From assembly GCA_052326605.1 (NCBI GenBank), contig JBKQMB010000047.1, positions 1-64,000 of the forward strand: DNA of 64,000 nt. Direction: 5' to 3'. Within the stretch, counting starts at the first letter, position 1, and each line of letters begins with the position of its first letter. The translations under genes and the position numbers were made by a program. The stretch is from Bog-756 sp052326605 (lineage in GTDB: Bacteria > Actinomycetota > Acidimicrobiia > Acidimicrobiales > RAAP-2). A model generated the notes under the pieces. That model saw nothing but the letters and a program-made list of their open reading frames with translations. It was not told the origin of the DNA and made no database searches. Of this stretch, positions 17,953-26,768 are shown one piece after another.

Positions 17953-18168
17953 ATGGCAGAGGAATCATTCATCCCCGACGTTGAGCCGGCGCTCTACAAC
18001 AAGCAGGAGGCGGCGACCTACCTGCATACGAGCGAGCGGCACATCGAGCGGCTCATTGAGCAAGGGGCCCTCGGTCATTGCCGAGTAGGGCGGTTTCTGA
18101 TGTTCCGTGAGGAAGACCTCGATGGCTACCTCAGCCGCACTCACGTCGATCCGAAGGAGGTCAACTAA
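17953..18168 (+). CDS. Excisionase-type helix-turn-helix DNA-binding protein
   Basis: The 71-residue protein has a MerR/excisionase HTH_17 domain: YNKQEAATYLHTSERHIERL, then RVGRFLMFREEDLDGYL. ATG 17953 is preceded by TTGGAGG at a workable distance; an upstream GTG at 17914 lies in the leader hairpin and is less likely. The stop overlaps the ATG of the primase gene (TAATG), so the two are coupled. Such proteins act as recombination directionality factors or as regulators of replication genes in integrative elements. Confidence 0.85.
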   Translation: MAEESFIPDVEPALYNKQEAATYLHTSERHIERLIEQGALGHCRVGRFLMFREEDLDGYLSRTHVDPKEVN

Positions 18169-20573
18169 TGCAGCCGACACCTTTTGACCTTCACAACGAA
18201 GGCTGGTCCCTCATCCCGGTCAACGGCGATAAGAGGCCGATGATTCCGACATGGATTCCCTATCAGTCCGAACGACCCAGCCTCGAACAGGTGGAGCGGT
18301 GGGACCGAGATCTCAACCCTCCCGTTTGGGGCGCCCCGACAGGTGAGGTGAGCAAGAGGTTCACACTCGACTTCGATGGTGAGCCTGGCAGGGAGACGCT
18401 GGAAACGCTTGGCTGGGACCCTCACAGGTCAACACCGAGAGGTGGGTACCACGTCGATTTCGTCTGGGCAGGTTCCAAAGTGCTGACATTGAACAGCAAG
18501 ACTAAGAAGACACTGTGGGAGTCATATCCTGGGATGGACAGCAGGGGCGCTGGTGGCTACATCAATGTCATTGGCAGCACGGCCAACGGGCAGTACGAGT
18601 GGTTGACGGATGACCGTTCACCCTACGACTCTGCGCTCGTGCCGAAAGATCTCATGGCTCTGATTTCGGGGCATGAGACCTCTCTGGTGACGCCGAAGAG
18701 CCCCTCCGTTCGATCACACAATGGCATTGGTGGATCATCGCTGCCGTTGAACACGGATGCCGTCGCAAGGCTCCTCCAATATGCTCTGGACGATTCGGTC
18801 CGTGGTCGCAACGACGCAGGTTTCGTTCTTGCATGTCAACTGAGAGACGCCGGTATGTCCTGTGGAGATGCCGAGGCCGTCATGCGGATCTACTGCGAGC
18901 GTGTTCCTCCGACCAACCCGGTCGGCATGGAAACGCCATACGAGTGGAGTGAAGCTCTGGCCAGTCTCAACTCGGCCTTCAGCGAGGAACCACGCCGCTC
19001 CGATTGTTCGGACAACCGACCCGAGATCGTCGTCAATGGGCGACAACTCAGCGACATCTCCGACGAGTCATTGGGCATATTGACCGAGACGAACGATCCA
19101 CCGACCATCTTCCGTCGAGGCGGCGAGAAGGTGACCGTTCACTCGGACGAGAACGGACGGACCCGGATCGAGGGCATACCGACAGACTTGCTGCGCCACC
19201 ATCTGTCACAGAGGGCGACGTGGGTGAAGATTGAGGTTGTAGGTGAGGACGAAGATGGTCGACCGGTGGTGGAGAAGAAGAATGCGTATCCGCCTGTAAC
19301 AGTCATGAAGGATCTTCTGGCTAGGGATTGGGATTCAGTACCTTCGCTTGTCGGAGTATCTGAGATTCCTATTCTCCGACCAGGCGGCTCAATGCTCGCA
19401 ACGAATGGTTACGATGCTGAATCCCGGATCTGGATGGACCTTCCCGAGGATCTTGTCATTCCGATGATCCCAGAGAATCCGACTGATGATGACGTCCATC
19501 GGGCGATTGGACTGCTGGAAGAGGCGATCAGCGAGTTCCCGTTCGAAGATGAGGCTTCACGGGCGAATGCGCTCGGGTTGATCCTCTCGACCGTGTTGAG
19601 GGCTTCGATTCCGGGACTCATCCCGATGGCCGTGATCGATGCACCAGTTGCCGGAACGGGGAAGACCTTCCTCGTGTCCTTGGCATCAGTCGTCGCCACC
19701 GGTCGCCCTGCACCCCTGAGTTCTGCTCCCAACGGCAACGACGAGGAGCTTCGTAAACGCCTCACAGCGGCCCTGATGACCGATGAGCCACTCATCGTCT
19801 TTGACAATGTCGACAGGCAACTCAAGTCGCCAGTCCTTGCTCAGGCGATCACAAGCGAAACGTGGACGGACCGAATCCTTGGTGCCTCGAAGAACGTCGA
19901 CCTCAGCCAGCACGCAGTTTGGGTTGCCACCGGCAACAACGTTGAGATTAGCGGTGACCTTCCACGGCGCTGCTACAAGATCCGGCTCGATCCCAAACTC
20001 GCTCAGCCAGCCCAGCGGAAGTTTGAACGCCCCGACCTGATGGACTGGGCAAGGGAGCATCGAGGCGAGCTTCTGGGGGCTTGCTTCACGCTGGCACGTC
20101 ATTGGTTCGTCCAAGGCAAACCAGAGTCAGACGGCGCTCCGTGGGCGACCTTCGATGAGTGGCGTCGGTTCGTCGGCGGCATCCTCCAAGCTGCTGGGGT
20201 TGGTGACTTCCTCGCCAATCTGGACGAACTACAACTGAGAGCCGATCCTGACATGGTCGCTTGGACTCGGCTGTTGGAGTATTGGTGCACGGAACACGAT
20301 GGCCACCCCGTTTCCAGCAAGACATTGTGGCTAAGCCTCGTTCACTACAGCCAAACAGAGGAGTTGCCACGCAGTCTTGCGGAGTCTCTGGACCGTGCCA
20401 GTGGAGATAACTCAAAAGTGACACGCCTCAGCAAGGCGCTGTCGAACCGCAAGAACCGCTTGTTCTCCGATGAAGGTCTGCGGATCGAACGTGCCGGAAG
20501 TGATGCCCACGAGAAGGTTCTCCTTTGGCGTGTGATTTCGAACGCACCCGACCCTATCGAGCGGAGGGCATGA
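18168..20573 (+). CDS. Prim-Pol primase fused to P-loop ATPase (element replication protein)
   Basis: In this 801-residue protein the N-terminal 180 residues match bifunctional primase-polymerase domains: WSLIPVNGDKRPMIPTW, the metal-binding pair LDFDGE (Asp68, Asp70) and STPRGGYHVDF. From about residue 480 there is a P-loop ATPase: APVAGTGKTF, EPLIVFDNVDR as Walker B-like, and WVATGNNVEISGDLPRRCY as a sensor/arginine region, as in element-borne replicative helicases. It probably replicates the excised element. It is coupled to the upstream HTH gene and overlaps the next gene by ATGA. Confidence 0.82.
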   Translation: MQPTPFDLHNEGWSLIPVNGDKRPMIPTWIPYQSERPSLEQVERWDRDLNPPVWGAPTGEVSKRFTLDFDGEPGRETLETLGWDPHRSTPRGGYHVDFVWAGSKVLTLNSKTKKTLWESYPGMDSRGAGGYINVIGSTANGQYEWLTDDRSPYDSALVPKDLMALISGHETSLVTPKSPSVRSHNGIGGSSLPLNTDAVARLLQYALDDSVRGRNDAGFVLACQLRDAGMSCGDAEAVMRIYCERVPPTNPVGMETPYEWSEALASLNSAFSEEPRRSDCSDNRPEIVVNGRQLSDISDESLGILTETNDPPTIFRRGGEKVTVHSDENGRTRIEGIPTDLLRHHLSQRATWVKIEVVGEDEDGRPVVEKKNAYPPVTVMKDLLARDWDSVPSLVGVSEIPILRPGGSMLATNGYDAESRIWMDLPEDLVIPMIPENPTDDDVHRAIGLLEEAISEFPFEDEASRANALGLILSTVLRASIPGLIPMAVIDAPVAGTGKTFLVSLASVVATGRPAPLSSAPNGNDEELRKRLTAALMTDEPLIVFDNVDRQLKSPVLAQAITSETWTDRILGASKNVDLSQHAVWVATGNNVEISGDLPRRCYKIRLDPKLAQPAQRKFERPDLMDWAREHRGELLGACFTLARHWFVQGKPESDGAPWATFDEWRRFVGGILQAAGVGDFLANLDELQLRADPDMVAWTRLLEYWCTEHDGHPVSSKTLWLSLVHYSQTEELPRSLAESLDRASGDNSKVTRLSKALSNRKNRLFSDEGLRIERAGSDAHEKVLLWRVISNAPDPIERRA

Positions 20574-20980
20574 TGCATCGACTACGCCTTGAGCAAATCC
20601 AAGAGGCGCTGGACGACCTCGAAGCCGTCTTTTCGGATCCCCAGTGCTTTCACAGCGAAGGCTCCATTGATGACCGGCCGGTTCAGGACTACGCCCTGAG
20701 CTTGGCCTCCGAGTTCGTAGGCAGCTATCGGGATGACGAGATCACCTTGCGACTCGCCAAGCTCATCGAAGCAGAGGATGAAGGTCGTCCGAAAGATGCC
20801 CGTCATCATCTCGGATTCGTCCGGCGCAAGGTTGACGCCAGGCTACGTGGATGGGGGTCCCAGATCGCCACAAACACCCAGGTCATTGAGAGGCATTCTT
20901 CGCAAAGAGCCGTCCCTTCCTCCGACCTGGCCGATTCCACCAGAACGAGAACTGAGCCGCTCCTTCGGGAGGTGTCGTGA
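20570..20980 (+). CDS. Small hypothetical protein of the replication operon
   Basis: The 136-residue protein begins MMHRLRLEQIQEALDDLEAVF, is mainly helical and charged, and ends in a Ser/Thr/Arg-rich tail. No domain is recognised. ATG 20570 overlaps the primase stop (ATGA) after GCGGAGGGC, so it is coupled to the primase gene. Its position suggests an accessory replication or regulatory role, which is inference only. Confidence 0.7.
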   Translation: MMHRLRLEQIQEALDDLEAVFSDPQCFHSEGSIDDRPVQDYALSLASEFVGSYRDDEITLRLAKLIEAEDEGRPKDARHHLGFVRRKVDARLRGWGSQIATNTQVIERHSSQRAVPSSDLADSTRTRTEPLLREVS

Positions 20981-21048
20981 TGAGCGTTCCGGAAGTGCAG
21001 ACAGATGAGTTCGATCAGATCCTCGGGGAGGAAGACTGTCATGGATAA
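20980..21048 (+). CDS. 22-residue coupled micro-ORF
   Basis: ATG at 20980 overlaps the stop of the previous gene (TGATG), with GGGAGG 9 bp upstream. It encodes an acidic 22-residue peptide starting MSVPEVQTDEF. Its TAA (21046-21048) lies within the start of the next gene (ATG 21041), and it contains that gene's ribosome-binding site. It may be a real micro-protein or a translational bridge keeping ribosomes on the mRNA between the two larger genes. Confidence 0.5.
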   Translation: MSVPEVQTDEFDQILGEEDCHG

Positions 21049-21331
21049 CAGGCAGACCCCCGTCCCGCAGTCCCTTGAGCGCCTGGGTTATACCGTTGCG
21101 GAAGCCTGCAAGGTGATCCCGTGCTCCCGTTCGCACCTTCACCGTGCCATCAGGGAGGGTCGTCTACGTGCCGCACGTGATGGAGCGAAGGTCTTGATCT
21201 CCCGAGACGCCATAGTCGATTATCTCAACCACGGAGACGGCACCGGCCTCGGTGCACCCGCACAGGCCGTGGTGGCGGTGCAAGGTGGGCAGGACGTGCC
21301 CATATCAACCACCACGGACAAGACCGCCTGA
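21041..21331 (+). CDS. Excisionase-family HTH protein (Xis-like)
   Basis: The 96-residue protein has an HTH_17 excisionase domain: GYTVAEACKVIPCSRSHLHRA, then IREGRLRAARDGAKVLISRDAIVDYL. ATG 21041 has GGGGAGGAAG just upstream; an in-frame GTG or ATG further up at 21005 is not needed. It sits directly before the integrase, where recombination directionality factors usually lie, so it is the best candidate for the element's Xis. The C-terminal tail is Gln/Val/Thr-rich. Confidence 0.85.
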   Translation: MDNRQTPVPQSLERLGYTVAEACKVIPCSRSHLHRAIREGRLRAARDGAKVLISRDAIVDYLNHGDGTGLGAPAQAVVAVQGGQDVPISTTTDKTA

Positions 21332-21507
21332 GTCCGAACACGAAGTCGTTCCCTGGTCGGTCGACCGCCCGCTCACCAGTATCGATACACGCCGCCATGA
21401 ATCCGTTGGTGGCCATACTGAGCCTTCAATGGGCATTCGACCCAGGTGAAGGGCTGACTTGTCACACCCATGACCGAGGATTGCGATTTGTACACCGGGA
21501 GGAACTA

Positions 21508-22773
21508 GTGGCCTACATCGAGATCAGAGTGACTGGCCGACCCAGGGCCAGTAGTTCTGGAACACCGAAGCCCAAACGGGTGCGGGCGATCTTCCGCAAT
21601 GACCGGGGAGGCATCTCGGAGAAGAACGCATTCGTGGCTGATATGGCCGATGTGCAAACGAAGTATGACGTCCGATACAAGGTCAATGGCCGGCTGGCTT
21701 CCGAAACCTTCGATACAAAGCGTGAGGCAGAAGCTCGTGCCACGGAAGTCGAGTCGGCGCAAGACAGGGGCTACGCCGTGGACCCCGCCGGTGGACGGAT
21801 GACCGTCGACGAACTGGCGGAGAAGTGGTTGGCATCGGACCCTGGCAAACGAGGGAGCACCGTGGGCCGGGACCGGTCAGCGCTCCGTGCCCACATCAGC
21901 CCGGCTATCGGCAAACGTCAGTTGTGCACGATCCGTCAGGATCACGTTCAGCAACTAGTCAACGGATGGGGCGAGAAGCTGGCCCCGAAGACGGTTGATC
22001 GAACTTACGGCACCCTGCGGGCAGCATTCGCCTACGCCGTTGCCGCCGAACTGATCGGTCGTTCACCATGCCATGACGTGAACCTGCCCAAGGCAGTGAA
22101 GCGTAAGCGACGTGTGGTTGGCCCCGACGACGTGGTGAAGCTGTCGAACGCCATGGACCCTCGCTACGCACCCATGGTTTGGGTGGGAGCACTACTCGGA
22201 CTCCGCTGGGGCGAAGTTGCCGGTCTACGCATCGGAAGTCTCGATCTGTTGGTCCGCTCGCTGAAAGTCACCGAAACTGTAACCAGGGACGAACATGGAC
22301 GACCGACCCTCGGACCCCCGAAATCCGAAGCCGGGATTCGCACTTTGGCGATGCCTCAGGTTCTAGTGGACATTCTGGCCGGACACCTGGCACGGGGCAG
22401 ACTGACTGGTGCCAACGCTGACTCCTTCGTGTTCCCCGCACCTGGTGGAGCCCACTGGTCCTATGCGAACTACCGACGCCGCATATGGGAACCAGCGACA
22501 ACCAAGGCTGGTCTTGCCGGTGTTGGATTCCATGATCTGCGTCGGACGGCCACTACCCAACTGGTGCTGGGCAACGTCGATTTGAAGACAGCGGGGACCC
22601 GGCTGGGGCATTCAGACCCCAGGCTGACGTTGGCGGTCTATGCGCAGGCAACATCCGAAGCGGACCGGGCGGCAGCCGACACGGTGGGGGACCGGTTTGC
22701 CACGGCCATGGGATTTGGCGATCTCGACAGGATCTCGACAGGAGCCCCAAAACGCCGGTCAGCCGGGGCCTGA
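21508..22773 (+). CDS. int: Tyrosine recombinase (element integrase)
   Basis: The 421-residue phage-type integrase has an N-terminal AP2-like arm-binding region (YDVRYKVNGRLASETFDTKR), a SAM-like core-binding domain (about 100-200), and the catalytic domain with Arg in LLGLRWGEVAGL, HDLRRTATTQL (HxxR), GTRLGHSDPR and the nucleophile Tyr in LTLAVYAQ. All catalytic residues are present. I chose GTG 21508 because a GGGAGG site lies 5 bp upstream; the frame stays open to 21397. The gene ends 24 bp from the tRNA-Pro 3' end, where it presumably recombines. Confidence 0.92.
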   Translation: MAYIEIRVTGRPRASSSGTPKPKRVRAIFRNDRGGISEKNAFVADMADVQTKYDVRYKVNGRLASETFDTKREAEARATEVESAQDRGYAVDPAGGRMTVDELAEKWLASDPGKRGSTVGRDRSALRAHISPAIGKRQLCTIRQDHVQQLVNGWGEKLAPKTVDRTYGTLRAAFAYAVAAELIGRSPCHDVNLPKAVKRKRRVVGPDDVVKLSNAMDPRYAPMVWVGALLGLRWGEVAGLRIGSLDLLVRSLKVTETVTRDEHGRPTLGPPKSEAGIRTLAMPQVLVDILAGHLARGRLTGANADSFVFPAPGGAHWSYANYRRRIWEPATTKAGLAGVGFHDLRRTATTQLVLGNVDLKTAGTRLGHSDPRLTLAVYAQATSEADRAAADTVGDRFATAMGFGDLDRISTGAPKRRSAGA

Positions 22774-22785
22774 ACCCCGGCTGAC
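22758..22785. terminator. Hairpin terminator between int and tRNA-Pro
   Basis: A perfect 11-bp stem (GTCAGCCGGGG / CCCCGGCTGAC) with a 6-nt loop overlaps the last codons and stop of int and lies just beyond the 3' end of the minus-strand tRNA-Pro. It could terminate transcription from both sides. There is no clear T-run. Confidence 0.7.
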
Positions 22786-22796
22786 CTGCACTTCAG

Positions 22797-22874
22797 TGGT
22801 CGGGCTGGCCGGATTTGAACCGGCGACCTCTGCGTCCCGAACGCAGCGCGCTAACCAAGCTGCGCCACAGCCCG
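22797..22874 (-). tRNA. tRNA-Pro (anticodon CGG), CCA encoded
   Basis: Read on the minus strand it folds as a tRNA: acceptor CGGGCTG / CAGCCCG, anticodon stem CTGCG / CGCAG with loop TTCGGGA (anticodon CGG), T arm GGTTCAAATCC, discriminator A and encoded CCA. Its 3' end faces the integrase and is the attachment site of the left element. Confidence 0.95.
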
Positions 22875-22918
22875 TCGACCGGAACCGGCTGTTCGGCCGC
22901 TCCCAGAACAGGGAGATG

Positions 22919-23908
22919 CTACCCGACGGCGGTGCGGTCGTTCCCCGCGTCGCCGGTCGGTACCCCGCCGTCCGCCGCGACCGGCGAGGGCCCGACCCGC
23001 TTGGCCACCACCTTGGCGATCCGGCGCTTGTCCATCTCGGAGACCCGGAGCTGCCAACCGCCGACATCGAACGTCTCGCCCTCCGCCGGGATGTGGCCGA
23101 ACCGGTCGAAGAGGAACCCCCCGAGCGTCACGTACTCGCCCTCGGGCACGTTGATCCCGAGACGGTCCCGGACGTCGTCGACGCTCATCCGGCCGTCCAT
23201 CAGCCATCTGTCGCCGTCCACCCGCACCAGGTCGGGCTCGTCGTCCGAATCGAATTCGTCGGCGAGATCACCGACCAGGGCCCCCAGGAGGTCCTTGATG
23301 GTGAGGACGCCTTCGACCCCGCCGTGCTCGTCGACGACCACGGCGAAGGCCCTGCGCTGCCGCTGCATCTCGGCCAGCACGTCGAGGACCAGCCGGGACT
23401 CAGGCACGAGGAACGGCTGGCGCACCCGGCGCGAGATGTCGATCGGGCCGGGCGAGGGCTGATCGGGCTCGACCCTCGCTGCGTCTGCCGGAAGGGGGGG
23501 CTCGCCCTCGGCGATTCCTCCGGCTCCGACCTCGCGTCCGCCGCTGACCTTCCAGCCTGCCCGGAAGAGATCGTTGACGAAGAGCACCCCGATCAGGTCG
23601 TCGAGGTTCTCCCCGTAGACGGGGAAGCAGCCGTGGCCCGACTCGCGCACCGCTCGGGACACGGTGTCGACGGTCAGGGGGATGGACAGCGCCACCACGT
23701 CGACCCTAGGGGTCATGACCTCGCGGACCGCGGTGTCGCGCAGCTCGTGCAGCGCATCGATGATGAACTGCTCCTGGGCGTCCGTCCCGCTGTCGGTGGG
23801 CAGCCCGGGTGCCTCGGCCTCGGCCTCGGAGGTCGGGGCGGTGCGGCGTCTACCCCGGCGTCCCTGGCTGTTCGATGGTTCTTCTTCGTGGCGTCGAAAC
23901 ACGGACAC
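22919..23908 (-). CDS. CBS-domain / CorC-HlyC family protein without membrane domain
   Basis: The 329-residue protein has a CBS pair: REVMTPRVDVVALSI (about residue 60) and a second repeat with FLVPESRLVLDVLAEMQRQR and VVVDEHGGVEGVLTIKDLLG. A C-terminal CorC/HlyC domain follows (YVTLGGFLFDRFGHIPAEGE...). The N-terminal DUF21/CNNM membrane domain of full-length transporters is absent, as in CorC-type cytoplasmic proteins linked to Mg/Co efflux. A linker of about 40 residues with Gly/Glu/Pro separates the CBS motifs. The start is GTG 23908. It is the first chromosomal gene after the tRNA-Pro. Confidence 0.85.
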   Translation of the reverse strand: MSVFRRHEEEPSNSQGRRGRRRTAPTSEAEAEAPGLPTDSGTDAQEQFIIDALHELRDTAVREVMTPRVDVVALSIPLTVDTVSRAVRESGHGCFPVYGENLDDLIGVLFVNDLFRAGWKVSGGREVGAGGIAEGEPPLPADAARVEPDQPSPGPIDISRRVRQPFLVPESRLVLDVLAEMQRQRRAFAVVVDEHGGVEGVLTIKDLLGALVGDLADEFDSDDEPDLVRVDGDRWLMDGRMSVDDVRDRLGINVPEGEYVTLGGFLFDRFGHIPAEGETFDVGGWQLRVSEMDKRRIAKVVAKRVGPSPVAADGGVPTGDAGNDRTAVG

Positions 23909-23938
23909 GGCGGTACCCGGTCTGTTCGGACGGAGCCG

Positions 23939-24400
23939 TCAGGCGCCGGCGGGTGCGGGTGTGGACACGACAGAGAGCGGTTGGTAGGACTCGTCGTAGT
24001 AGGTGCCCCCGTCGAGGAGTGCGGTGACGGCACGCCGCAGGCGAATGGGGTCGAGGGGCTTGACCACCCATCCCTCGGCTCCGGACCGGCGGGCGAGGAA
24101 GACGTCGGGGCGCCGGTCGAGCAGCATCAGGACGGGCACGTGCTCGAGGCTCCCGTAGGAGGCCTCGAGCCGGAGTTCGAGGCAGACCGCCATCCCACCC
24201 ATGTTGCCCATCTGCAGGTCGACCACGACCAGGTCCGGCAGCGAGTCGGCGACCTCGGCCATGACCTCCGGGCCCGACCGGGCCTCGCGGATGGTGATGT
24301 CGGGAGTCGTGGCGATGGCGGCAACCTCGGCCCGTACCGATGGGGCATCGCTGGCCACGAGGATGGTGCGCACGACCACAAGGTTAGCGTCCCCGGCCAC
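23939..24400 (-). CDS. Stand-alone response-regulator receiver protein
   Basis: The 153-residue receiver domain has the phospho-acceptor Asp in LVVVDLQMGNMGG, the conserved Lys in VVKPLDP, and a hydrophobic first strand TILVASD. There is no output domain. The expected acidic pair after beta-1 is weak (SDAPS), so phosphorylation may be atypical. The start may be ATG 24400 or the GTG just before RTILVAS. No histidine kinase is adjacent. It lies between the ArsA pair and the CBS-domain gene on the same strand. Confidence 0.82.
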   Translation of the reverse strand: MAGDANLVVVRTILVASDAPSVRAEVAAIATTPDITIREARSGPEVMAEVADSLPDLVVVDLQMGNMGGMAVCLELRLEASYGSLEHVPVLMLLDRRPDVFLARRSGAEGWVVKPLDPIRLRRAVTALLDGGTYYDESYQPLSVVSTPAPAGA

Positions 24401-24428
24401 GGTGGCTCACCTGGGGACCCGGGACTGC

Positions 24429-25529
24429 TCAGTCGCAGGCGGTGGTGAACAGGAGGTCGGCGATGGTGGCCAGACCGTCGAGGTCGTGGACGTCGCTGTC
24501 CAGGAGCGGAACCCGGTAGACGGGCGCCGGCGCCACCTTGACCACCAGGTCGGCGTAGGCCTGCTCCTCGCGGTCCGAGGCTGCCGTGTAGCCGCGGAGG
24601 TTCTCAACCAGCTCGTCGAAGACAGTCCCCGAACCCCCCTCCGCACCGCGGGGCAGGGATGCCAGCTGCTCGTCCTCGACAAACCGCGGCTGCACCCGGT
24701 TGACGACCAGGGCGGTGACCGACATCTTCGATTCCGCCAGCTTGTCGGCGAAATGGACGGCCTCGTCGACGGAGTCTGGACGGGGGGAGGCCACCAGGAC
24801 GAAGGCGGTGTCCTGCCTGGCCAACAGCTCCCGCACGCGTATCGCCCGGACACGGAATCCCTCCTCCATCCCCTCGAAGGCCTGGAAGAAGGCGACCGCG
24901 TCGCTCACGATGTCGGCGCCGGCCACTTTCGAGATGGTGCGCAGCAGTGCGTGGGCGGCCACCCCCATGACTCGGAGGCCGATGCGGGTGGGGGCCATCA
25001 GGGCCTGGAACACCCGGTTCTCCAGGAAGTGGGTGAGCCGCCGTGGGGCATCGAGGAAGTCGAGGGCGTTGCGCGACGGAGGGGTGTCCACCACCACCAC
25101 GTCGAAGCCGCCTTCTTCCACGAGTTCGTAGAGCTTCTCCATGGCCATGTACTCCTGGGTGCCCGACAGCGTGCCGGTGAGGTTCCGGTAGATCCGGTTC
25201 ACCTTGATGTCCTCGGCCTGCTCGGCGGTGTCCGAGTAGCGCTGGACCAAGTCGTCGAACGTCCCCTTGGTGTCGAGCATCAGGGCGTAGAGCTCGCCCG
25301 GCCACGCACCCTCGATCCGGGTGGGCCGGTTGGTGAGCTCGTCCAGGCCCAGCGAGTTCGCCAGTCGCCGCGCCGGGTCGATCGTCACCACGCAGGCGCT
25401 CCGGCCGAGGCGGGCCGCCTGCAGGGCGAAGGCGGCGGCGGTGGTGGTCTTCCCCACTCCCCCGGAGCCGCAGCAGATGATGATGGAGCGGTCGAGGGCG
25501 ACCTCGTCGATGGTGGCCGGTTCGGTCAC
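24429..25529 (-). CDS. ArsA/GET3-type ATPase, second subunit
   Basis: The 366-residue P-loop ATPase has a deviant Walker A CGSGGVGKTTTAAA (residues about 19-32), switch I VVTIDPARRLANSLG and VVVVDTPPSRNALDFLDAP, as in ArsA-like anion-transporting ATPases. GTG 25529 overlaps the stop of the upstream ArsA-like gene (GTGA), so the two are translationally coupled and probably form a heterodimer. Mycobacteria carry a comparable pair (Rv3679-Rv3680). No arsenite-binding cysteine cluster is evident, so arsenite transport should not be assumed. Confidence 0.88.
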   Translation of the reverse strand: MTEPATIDEVALDRSIIICCGSGGVGKTTTAAAFALQAARLGRSACVVTIDPARRLANSLGLDELTNRPTRIEGAWPGELYALMLDTKGTFDDLVQRYSDTAEQAEDIKVNRIYRNLTGTLSGTQEYMAMEKLYELVEEGGFDVVVVDTPPSRNALDFLDAPRRLTHFLENRVFQALMAPTRIGLRVMGVAAHALLRTISKVAGADIVSDAVAFFQAFEGMEEGFRVRAIRVRELLARQDTAFVLVASPRPDSVDEAVHFADKLAESKMSVTALVVNRVQPRFVEDEQLASLPRGAEGGSGTVFDELVENLRGYTAASDREEQAYADLVVKVAPAPVYRVPLLDSDVHDLDGLATIADLLFTTACD

Positions 25530-26566
25530 GACGGCACCTGGGCCGGGTCGTGGAGCTCCTTCACGCCGGTGGCGAGAGCATCGGTCAACAGGTCCAGCTC
25601 ATGTGGACCGATGGCGGAGGTGAAGAGGAACGGAACCCGTAGCTGGGGGAGGGGAAGCTCGTGGGCCAGGCGTTGGAGCTGCTCCTCCTGCAGCTCGTGG
25701 CGGGTCTGGCGGAAACGGCGCGCCGCCTCGAGCGAGGACACGATGGACGGGTCGATGGTCACCCCTGCCGCGGCGACGGCATCCTCGGCGGGCACGTCCA
25801 GGCCGGCAACGGGGGGGTAGCAGGCGTTGACGATGACCGGGCCGAGGGCGATGCCCACCCTGTCCTCGAGCTGGTAGGCGGCTTCGATGACCTCGTTGAC
25901 CGGCATCTCCTCGGGGAGGGTGACCAGCGCAACCTGGCATCGGGTCGGATCGGAGAGAAGCTCCACGACATCGGCGGCCTGGGCGCGTATCGGGCCGCCG
26001 CGGGCTGCATCGAGCAGGCCCCCGGCCGACGAGAGGAACGTCATGGTGTGGCCGGTGGCGGGCGCGTCCACCAGCACGAGGTCGGCGATGCGGCTGCGCT
26101 CGATCTGCTTGACCTTGCCCAGCACCAGGATGTCCCGGATACCGGGGATGGCACCGGCCACGATGTCCACGATCCCCGAGGACATCAGGCGCTTGGAGAC
26201 CCGCTTCAGCCCGTGGTCGGCCAGGTACTCGAGCAGCGCGTCGTCGGGGGTGATGGTACGTGCCTGCACCGTGCCGGGCGGAATGACCGCGTTGCCGTCG
26301 CCGTCGCCGTCGTCACCGGCATTGCTGCCGTCGCCGGCCAGCGACGCGCCGGCTGCCCGGAGCACCGACCCGGCGTAGCCGAGTGCCTCCTCCTGGCCGA
26401 ACGCGGCACCCACGCCCGAGCGCCCCTCGAGCTCGACCACCAGCACCGACAGGCCGGCCCCGGCTGCGAGGTGGGCCAGTGCCGCGACCATGGTGGTCTT
26501 CCCGACGCCACCCTTGCCGGCCACGATCAGGACCCGGCTCTGGCTGCAGAAGGCACGGACGTCCAT
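25526..26566 (-). CDS. ArsA/GET3-type ATPase, first subunit
   Basis: The 346-residue partner ATPase has Walker A AGKGGVGKTTMVAAL, VVELEGRSGVGAAFG as the switch I region, and LVLVDAPATGHTMTFL as the switch II region. A Gly/Asp-rich insert (about residues 75-95) interrupts the region after switch I. ATG 26566 begins MDVRAFCSQS; the open frame continues upstream to 26893 but opposite to the whiB gene, so the later start is preferred. It is divergent from whiB and coupled to the downstream ATPase. Confidence 0.88.
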   Translation of the reverse strand: MDVRAFCSQSRVLIVAGKGGVGKTTMVAALAHLAAGAGLSVLVVELEGRSGVGAAFGQEEALGYAGSVLRAAGASLAGDGSNAGDDGDGDGNAVIPPGTVQARTITPDDALLEYLADHGLKRVSKRLMSSGIVDIVAGAIPGIRDILVLGKVKQIERSRIADLVLVDAPATGHTMTFLSSAGGLLDAARGGPIRAQAADVVELLSDPTRCQVALVTLPEEMPVNEVIEAAYQLEDRVGIALGPVIVNACYPPVAGLDVPAEDAVAAAGVTIDPSIVSSLEAARRFRQTRHELQEEQLQRLAHELPLPQLRVPFLFTSAIGPHELDLLTDALATGVKELHDPAQVPS

Positions 26567-26768
26567 AACGCAGTGGAGCGTAGTGTCCGGTTCCCCTCGT
26601 TCCACTCCACGGGGCCCCTGGTCCGTCCGGAGTGGCCGAATCGCGGTGCGTGCCACGCGGGGCCTCGGGATGATCCGGGGGGAAATCCTGGTCAGACCTC
26701 TTGTTTCGGGACACAGGTGCGAGTACGTTCGCTTGCTGGGGGATGGATCTGAAAAGGGGAGCCGGGCA

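Larger units (their letters stand above)
1..22797. mobile_element. Integrative element in tRNA-Pro (right part; left end outside window)
   Basis: The right end is defined by a tyrosine integrase (ending at 22773) that abuts the 3' end of a tRNA-Pro gene at 22797, the usual arrangement for tRNA-borne integrative elements. Upstream lie an excisionase-like gene, a primase/ATPase gene and a long run of restriction and recombination genes. By eye, base composition is less GC-rich than the core from 22.8 kb on. I found no second copy of the tRNA-Pro 3' end in positions 1-22000, so the left attachment site is probably outside the window. Several recombinases of different families inside it suggest stacked insertions rather than one unit. 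Confidence 0.7.

Noticed and set aside
22640..24448. 602-codon plus-strand open frame over tRNA-Pro and the CBS-domain gene
   Set aside because: High-GC shadow frame opposite the CBS-domain and receiver genes, and it runs through the tRNA.
24429..26566. Arsenite efflux operon
   Set aside because: The ATPases are ArsA-like, but there is no ArsB, ArsC or ArsR and no evident arsenite-binding cysteine cluster.
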